DNA of 17,192 nt from an uncultured bacterium (GTDB lineage Bacteria; Actinomycetota; Coriobacteriia; Coriobacteriales; Coriobacteriaceae): the NCBI GenBank assembly GCA_905215815.1, contig CAJMRN010000041.1, positions 1-17,192 on the forward strand. Reading direction: 5' to 3'. Shown piece by piece: positions 14,130-17,192 of this stretch (positions within the stretch are counted from its first letter, which is position 1; every line of letters begins with the position of its first letter). The notes below the pieces were generated by a model. That model was given only the letters and a program-made list of their open reading frames with translations, was not told where the DNA came from and did not search any database. A program made the position numbers and the translations under genes.

Positions 14130-14348
14130 GGCCGATAGAGGTGCCGCAACATGCCGTTGCGGCACCTCGGTCGCCCCCCTCACCTGCAAAGTCTCTCGAT
14201 GGTGCCAAAGGTGCCATAGGCCCAGAAACTCTTTCCTGTTCTTTGGCACCTTCGGCACCGCAACGTTTCGCCGCAGCTAGAAGCATCATCAGCAAAGACC
14301 CTCAAATGAACCACCGGTACCCATACGGCACCGGCAGAGAGGAAAACC
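14130..14348. other. GGTGCC/GGCACC repeat block: candidate replication or transfer origin
   Basis: A 219-base non-coding gap in an otherwise packed operon. GGTGCC occurs at 14140, 14201 and 14210; its complement GGCACC at 14161, 14245, 14254 and 14327. They build the hairpin at 14138-14168 and a second dyad, GGTGCCAAAGGTGCC (14201-14215) with GGCACCTTCGGCACC (14245-14259), with one mismatch in 15 and a 29-base T-rich/C-rich loop. Spacing of 9 bases between the paired hexamers in both arms is iteron-like. Placement straight after a VapE-type helicase supports an origin of replication; placement before the relaxase module also allows oriT. Direct biochemical evidence is absent. Confidence 0.5.
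14138..14168 (+). repeat. Perfect 13-bp-stem hairpin after the VapE gene
   Basis: GAGGTGCCGCAAC (14138-14150) and GTTGCGGCACCTC (14156-14168) are perfectly complementary around a 5-base loop, ATGCC. No T run follows, so this is not a standard intrinsic terminator. It contains two of the GGTGCC/GGCACC hexamers of the larger block and could be a replication-origin or nick-site cruciform. Confidence 0.8.
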
Positions 14349-14837
14349 ATGATGGAACTTGTCAAGAAAACCAAATCGCATCTCGACGACCTCCTCGGGA
14401 CCGTCCCCAAGCACAAGGACGACGCCGTCGGCTCCGTGCTCTCCCATCTGCTGGAGTCCGACCCCGACCTGGGCTTCGCACGCGCGGCGCGGCCCGTCGA
14501 GCATCCGGGCTTCACGCGCATCGTCCGTGCAGGAATCGCCTACTACGCGAAGCCTGATTTCAAGATTCTGAACCCGTTCAAGGAAGGCGGGAACGGCGTC
14601 TACTTCGTCAAAGGCAGCAACGACGACCCGACCGGCATCTTCTTCACCGATGCCTACCGCGTCAACGATGCAGAATACGGCGACGCCATCGAGGCCTACC
14701 TCTTCGCCTACGGCATCCCCCGCGATGACCTCGCCATGATGCCCGTCACCTTCTGGCCTAAGACCTACGAGCGCACGCCCGAGAACATCGCCGCCCTCCG
14801 CGCTGTCGGCGCGCCCCTCCCGAACGAGGGACTCTAA
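14349..14837 (+). CDS. Unknown 162-residue protein of the mobile element
   Basis: Start at the ATG at 14349 (or the adjacent one at 14352), with AGAGGAAAA upstream. I do not recognise a family. The N-terminal 45 residues are helical and charged (KKTKSHLDDLLGTVPKHKDD). The centre has a beta-rich, aromatic stretch with YYAKPDFKILNPF and GVYFVKGSNDDPTGIFFTDA. There is no signal peptide or membrane segment, so it is probably cytoplasmic. Its stop is 1 base before the next gene, making it the first gene of the mobilization group after the repeat block. Possible roles include host take-over, anti-defence or relaxosome accessory function, none supported by a motif. Confidence 0.55.
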   Translation: MMELVKKTKSHLDDLLGTVPKHKDDAVGSVLSHLLESDPDLGFARAARPVEHPGFTRIVRAGIAYYAKPDFKILNPFKEGGNGVYFVKGSNDDPTGIFFTDAYRVNDAEYGDAIEAYLFAYGIPRDDLAMMPVTFWPKTYERTPENIAALRAVGAPLPNEGL

Positions 14838-14838
14838 G

Positions 14839-15303
14839 ATGGCCATCGGAAAAGACGGGTCGAAGGTCATGAGCCTCCGACTCCCTAACAAGGCGTATCG
14901 CCGCCTCCACGCCTACGGGGTTTCAAAGGATCTTAGCGACAGTGCAGCCGCCCGCGAGCTCATCGCCGCTGGGCTCGCCTCCGACGGCCTGGCGCTCTAC
15001 TCCACCGAGCTCGGAACCTATCTGCGCGGCGTCATGCAGCCACTGCTGGAGCAACTCGACCGCACGCTCGGCGAGCGCAACGCCGAGCAGGAGGACCGCA
15101 TCGCGCGCGTTGTGCACCGCGCCACGCGTGCCTCGATCGTCGCAGCAATCGCCGCCGTCGAGATCGAGAAGGGCACGTTCAATGGCCTGGACGGCGTGAG
15201 CGCCTCGGACATCTACGCCGCCTACGACAAGCAGGCCGGCCTCATGCAGCGCGGCATGACGCTCTCGGAGGCGAGGGAGCGCCTTTCAGATGGCAAGTCG
15301 TAG
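14839..15303 (+). CDS. Relaxase-associated accessory protein (MobC-like, RHH N-terminus)
   Basis: 154 residues from the ATG at 14839. The N-terminus (SKVMSLRLPNKAYRRLHAYG, then DLSDSAAARELIAAGL) has the pattern of a ribbon-helix-helix DNA-binding domain. The middle (LRGVMQPLLEQLDRTLGERN) is a long amphipathic helix, and the end is helical. This layout and the position directly ahead of a relaxase, overlapping its start by 14 bases, match the small oriT-binding accessory proteins of Gram-positive mobilizable elements. It would bind oriT and help load the relaxase. There is little direct sequence likeness to a named family that I can verify by eye. Confidence 0.55.
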   Translation: MAIGKDGSKVMSLRLPNKAYRRLHAYGVSKDLSDSAAARELIAAGLASDGLALYSTELGTYLRGVMQPLLEQLDRTLGERNAEQEDRIARVVHRATRASIVAAIAAVEIEKGTFNGLDGVSASDIYAAYDKQAGLMQRGMTLSEARERLSDGKS

Positions 15304-16648
15304 CAGCCTCGTTGTGAACGCCCGTGTGCACCTCTCCGGGTCGCGCGGGCGTTCCGCCGTCATCACCAACAACGTCGAGTACGTCGCCACGCGCGAGGGG
15401 GCCGACAAATCCGCCACCGTCGACGATCTCAGGCGCTCCGAGCTCGCCGAGAGGATGGGGATCGTCGGCTACTGCGCCGAGAGGCCCGGGTCGACCGCGC
15501 TCTTCGACCAGAACGGGGCCGTCCAGCTCCGCACGGCCCGCAGGGAGCTCGAAAAGGCCGACGGTGCGATTGCCACCGTTGTGCTCAGCGTCCGCAGGGA
15601 CGAGGCGTGCGAGCTCGATCTCGCATGCAAGGAGGACTGGCAGCGCTTCTGCCGCCGAAACCTCACGCCGGCGCTTGCCGAGGCAATGGGCATCCCCGAG
15701 TCCAGCGTCCGTTGGGTAGCCGCCGAGCACGAGAACCACCCGAATTCCAAGCACGTGCACGTTATTGCCTGGTCGTCCGACGGCTCGTTCGATTCGCTCA
15801 TGGCCCGCAACAGGCTCGACCGGGCAAGGAACGCGCTCACCGACGCGGCCCTGGTCCCGGCGCTCGCGGCCGAGCACGAGGCCCGCGACCTCGCGAGGTC
15901 GCGGGCGGTCGACGCCGTCCGCCATATCCCCGCCGATGAGATTGGCGTCACGCTGCCTGCGGACGGCCGCATCTCCTACGCGCACCTCCGCCGCTGGCAC
16001 CCAGATGTCGCCAAGGCCGTCGATGCCGCAATCGAGGAAGCAGGGTCGAGGCACCCTGAAATCAAGGAGGCGAGCGCGGCTTACCGCGAGTCCGTGGAGC
16101 GCTGCGCCGGCCTCAAGGGGCTCGAAGGTGTTGCGCAGGACCGCTACTTGAACGACGCCATGCACGAGCTACGCGCGCGCCAGGGCAACGCCCTGCTGAG
16201 GGTCATCGCACCCGACCGGGCAACGGACCCCGAAAGGGAACCGATAAGGTCCGCAAGGCCGGACGACGGGCCCGCAACGGAGCGCAAGCGCATGAGGCCG
16301 CTCGTCGGCGAGGTCCGCGCCTGCGTCACCGGAAAAGACCTGGAGGGCGCGCGAGAAGCCGTCCGCGAGCGCGGGCCCATCCCGGAGAGATGCCTCCGGT
16401 CGTGCCCGTCCTACGCGCTTTCCATGGCAAAAGCCCCCGTTGCTGTGGGCAGGGCCCTTGCCAAAGCGCTCGCGTCCGCAACAGAGGGTCCCAAAGGCAA
16501 GAAGGACCTGTCAGACGAAGTCGGCCAGAAGGCCGAGCGCGCGCTCGCGAGGGCGCTCGCAGCCGCCGTATCGGCCGCGATCAGGGGCGATGCGGCGGGC
16601 ATCGTGCTCGACTCAGCGAAAACAATAGTGAAGGGAATGATTCTATGA
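15290..16648 (+). CDS. Relaxase, MobL/MobP-like
   Basis: 452 residues from the ATG at 15290 inside the end of the accessory gene. The N-terminal domain fits the MobL/MobP relaxases: a candidate nicking tyrosine at Tyr31 (NNVEYVATREG), then a GIVGYCAERPGSTALFD block, and the metal-binding His triad AEHENHPNSKHVHVIAW (His147/150, His155, His157). The enzyme should nick one strand at oriT, stay attached through the tyrosine and lead the strand to the coupling protein. The middle is helical and charged. The C-terminus has an alanine-rich, partly hydrophobic stretch (LARALAAAVSAAIRG), perhaps for contact with the coupling protein or membrane. It ends with ATGA overlapping the coupling-protein start. 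Family placement by motif only. Confidence 0.78.
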   Translation: MASRSSLVVNARVHLSGSRGRSAVITNNVEYVATREGADKSATVDDLRRSELAERMGIVGYCAERPGSTALFDQNGAVQLRTARRELEKADGAIATVVLSVRRDEACELDLACKEDWQRFCRRNLTPALAEAMGIPESSVRWVAAEHENHPNSKHVHVIAWSSDGSFDSLMARNRLDRARNALTDAALVPALAAEHEARDLARSRAVDAVRHIPADEIGVTLPADGRISYAHLRRWHPDVAKAVDAAIEEAGSRHPEIKEASAAYRESVERCAGLKGLEGVAQDRYLNDAMHELRARQGNALLRVIAPDRATDPEREPIRSARPDDGPATERKRMRPLVGEVRACVTGKDLEGAREAVRERGPIPERCLRSCPSYALSMAKAPVAVGRALAKALASATEGPKGKKDLSDEVGQKAERALARALAAAVSAAIRGDAAGIVLDSAKTIVKGMIL

Positions 16649-17192
16649 GCAAGCAGAAGAGCTTCAACGTCGACGAGGGCGCGCACCTCAAGCGCTGTGT
16701 CGCCGCCGGCGCGGCCGCTGGGGCCGCGATCGCGCTCGTCCTGCTGCCGGCGGCATGGCGCTGGCTGGAAGCATGGGTCGTCGGCATCGCCGCGACGCTC
16801 ACGAGCTTCGGGATGGCCGCAGTGCCCGAACTCCCCGGCACCATGTTCCAAAACCCGCTCGAAGTCCTGCCGGAGCTGATCCGGGACGATGTCTTCCTCG
16901 TGGGGTGCGCGGCAACCCTCACTGTCTCAATAGCCGTCGGCATCTGGAGCCATCTCGACTGGTCGCGTTGGTTCCACGACGGGACCTGGGTCGGTGGGCG
17001 TCGTGCGCCGGGCGCGCCCATCCACGGCGACGCGAGGCTCGTCTCGGCGCACAGCGAGCTTAAGCGCAGGAGCGAGTCATGGCAGGAGGGCGGCAAGCCC
17101 TCGGGCGGCACGTTGGTCGTGGGCGAGATCGGGAGGAGCGTCAGGCTCATCGACTCGGTCCATGCCTGCGTCCTCGCCGAGAGCGGCGAGGG
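16645..17192 (+). CDS. VirD4/TraG-type coupling protein, 3' cut by window edge
   Basis: The ATG at 16645 overlaps the relaxase stop as ATGA, and the frame is open to the right edge: 182 codons, no stop. Two hydrophobic segments lie near residues 18-37 (CVAAGAAAGAAIALVLLPAA) and 89-105 (FLVGCAATLTVSIAVGI), the usual two N-terminal membrane spans of type IV coupling proteins. After them comes the conserved entry IHGDARLVSAHSEL, a GGTLVVGEIG strand and VHACVLAESGEG, which is the Walker A region broken off just before its Lys-Ser/Thr. The ATPase would link the relaxosome to a type IV secretion channel in the membrane. Whether secretion genes follow, making this a full ICE, cannot be seen. Confidence 0.78.
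   Translation, partial: MSKQKSFNVDEGAHLKRCVAAGAAAGAAIALVLLPAAWRWLEAWVVGIAATLTSFGMAAVPELPGTMFQNPLEVLPELIRDDVFLVGCAATLTVSIAVGIWSHLDWSRWFHDGTWVGGRRAPGAPIHGDARLVSAHSELKRRSESWQEGGKPSGGTLVVGEIGRSVRLIDSVHACVLAESGE

Noticed and set aside
14138..14168. Hairpin read as an ordinary intrinsic terminator of the VapE gene
   Set aside because: No T run follows on either side, and its sequence is part of a larger repeat family, so an origin-type role is the better guess, though termination is not excluded.
15242..16165. Long minus-strand open frame opposite the relaxase
   Set aside because: No motif or ribosome site; the plus-strand relaxase has its His triad and is coupled to its neighbours.

Overview
The window is GC-rich, densely coded DNA. 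The protein set (EFR1-type ferredoxin protein, Tat-exported lipoproteins, aldo/keto reductases, YqhD-like alcohol dehydrogenase) looks like an anaerobic gut or oral actinobacterium of the class Coriobacteriia. That placement is an inference from gene style and composition. No rRNA, tRNA or species marker is present, and I see no CRISPR array.

Region A (1-6883) is chromosomal redox and fermentation metabolism. It holds the end of an EFR1-like ferredoxin gene, a Tat lipoprotein esterase, a convergent flavodoxin-fold NAD(P)H oxidoreductase, and a leftward operon (aldo/keto reductase, RibD/DHFR-like reductase, lipoprotein alpha/beta hydrolase). The hydrolase gene is broken by a frame change. Diverging from this operon is a rightward pair: a second aldo/keto reductase and a 387-residue Fe/Zn alcohol dehydrogenase with YqhD-like metal ligands. 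The pair ends at a strong terminator near 6844-6883. Together these genes would reduce carbonyls and aldehydes with NAD(P)H.

Region B (about 6996-9567) is a small island of visibly lower GC. It carries three different SAM-dependent methyltransferase genes behind one promoter with a dyad operator, then a truncated ORF and a perfect 10-bp terminator. It is bounded by two similar 18-bp sites. Read on the minus strand, both encode V-I-E-W-E-stop, and their core resembles the guaA 3'-end attachment core I recall for Tn5801-type elements.

Region C (about 9557 to the right edge) is an integrative mobile element. In order it has a double-HTH regulator on the minus strand, then on the plus strand an excisionase, a tyrosine integrase, a small ribbon-helix-helix-like protein, a small hypothetical, and a VapE-type ATPase. 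Next comes a 200-bp non-coding block full of GGTGCC/GGCACC repeats (candidate replication or transfer origin). It is followed by an unknown protein, a relaxase accessory protein, a MobL/MobP-like relaxase, and a VirD4/TraG coupling protein cut by the window edge inside its Walker A motif. The gene starts overlap or nearly touch, so this is a tightly packed int-rep-mob operon. Because both att-like sites read as a C-terminus on the minus strand, I predict that guaA, if it is the target, lies beyond the right edge. The methyltransferase island would then be an older insertion, or a cis-mobilizable relic stacked at the same site.
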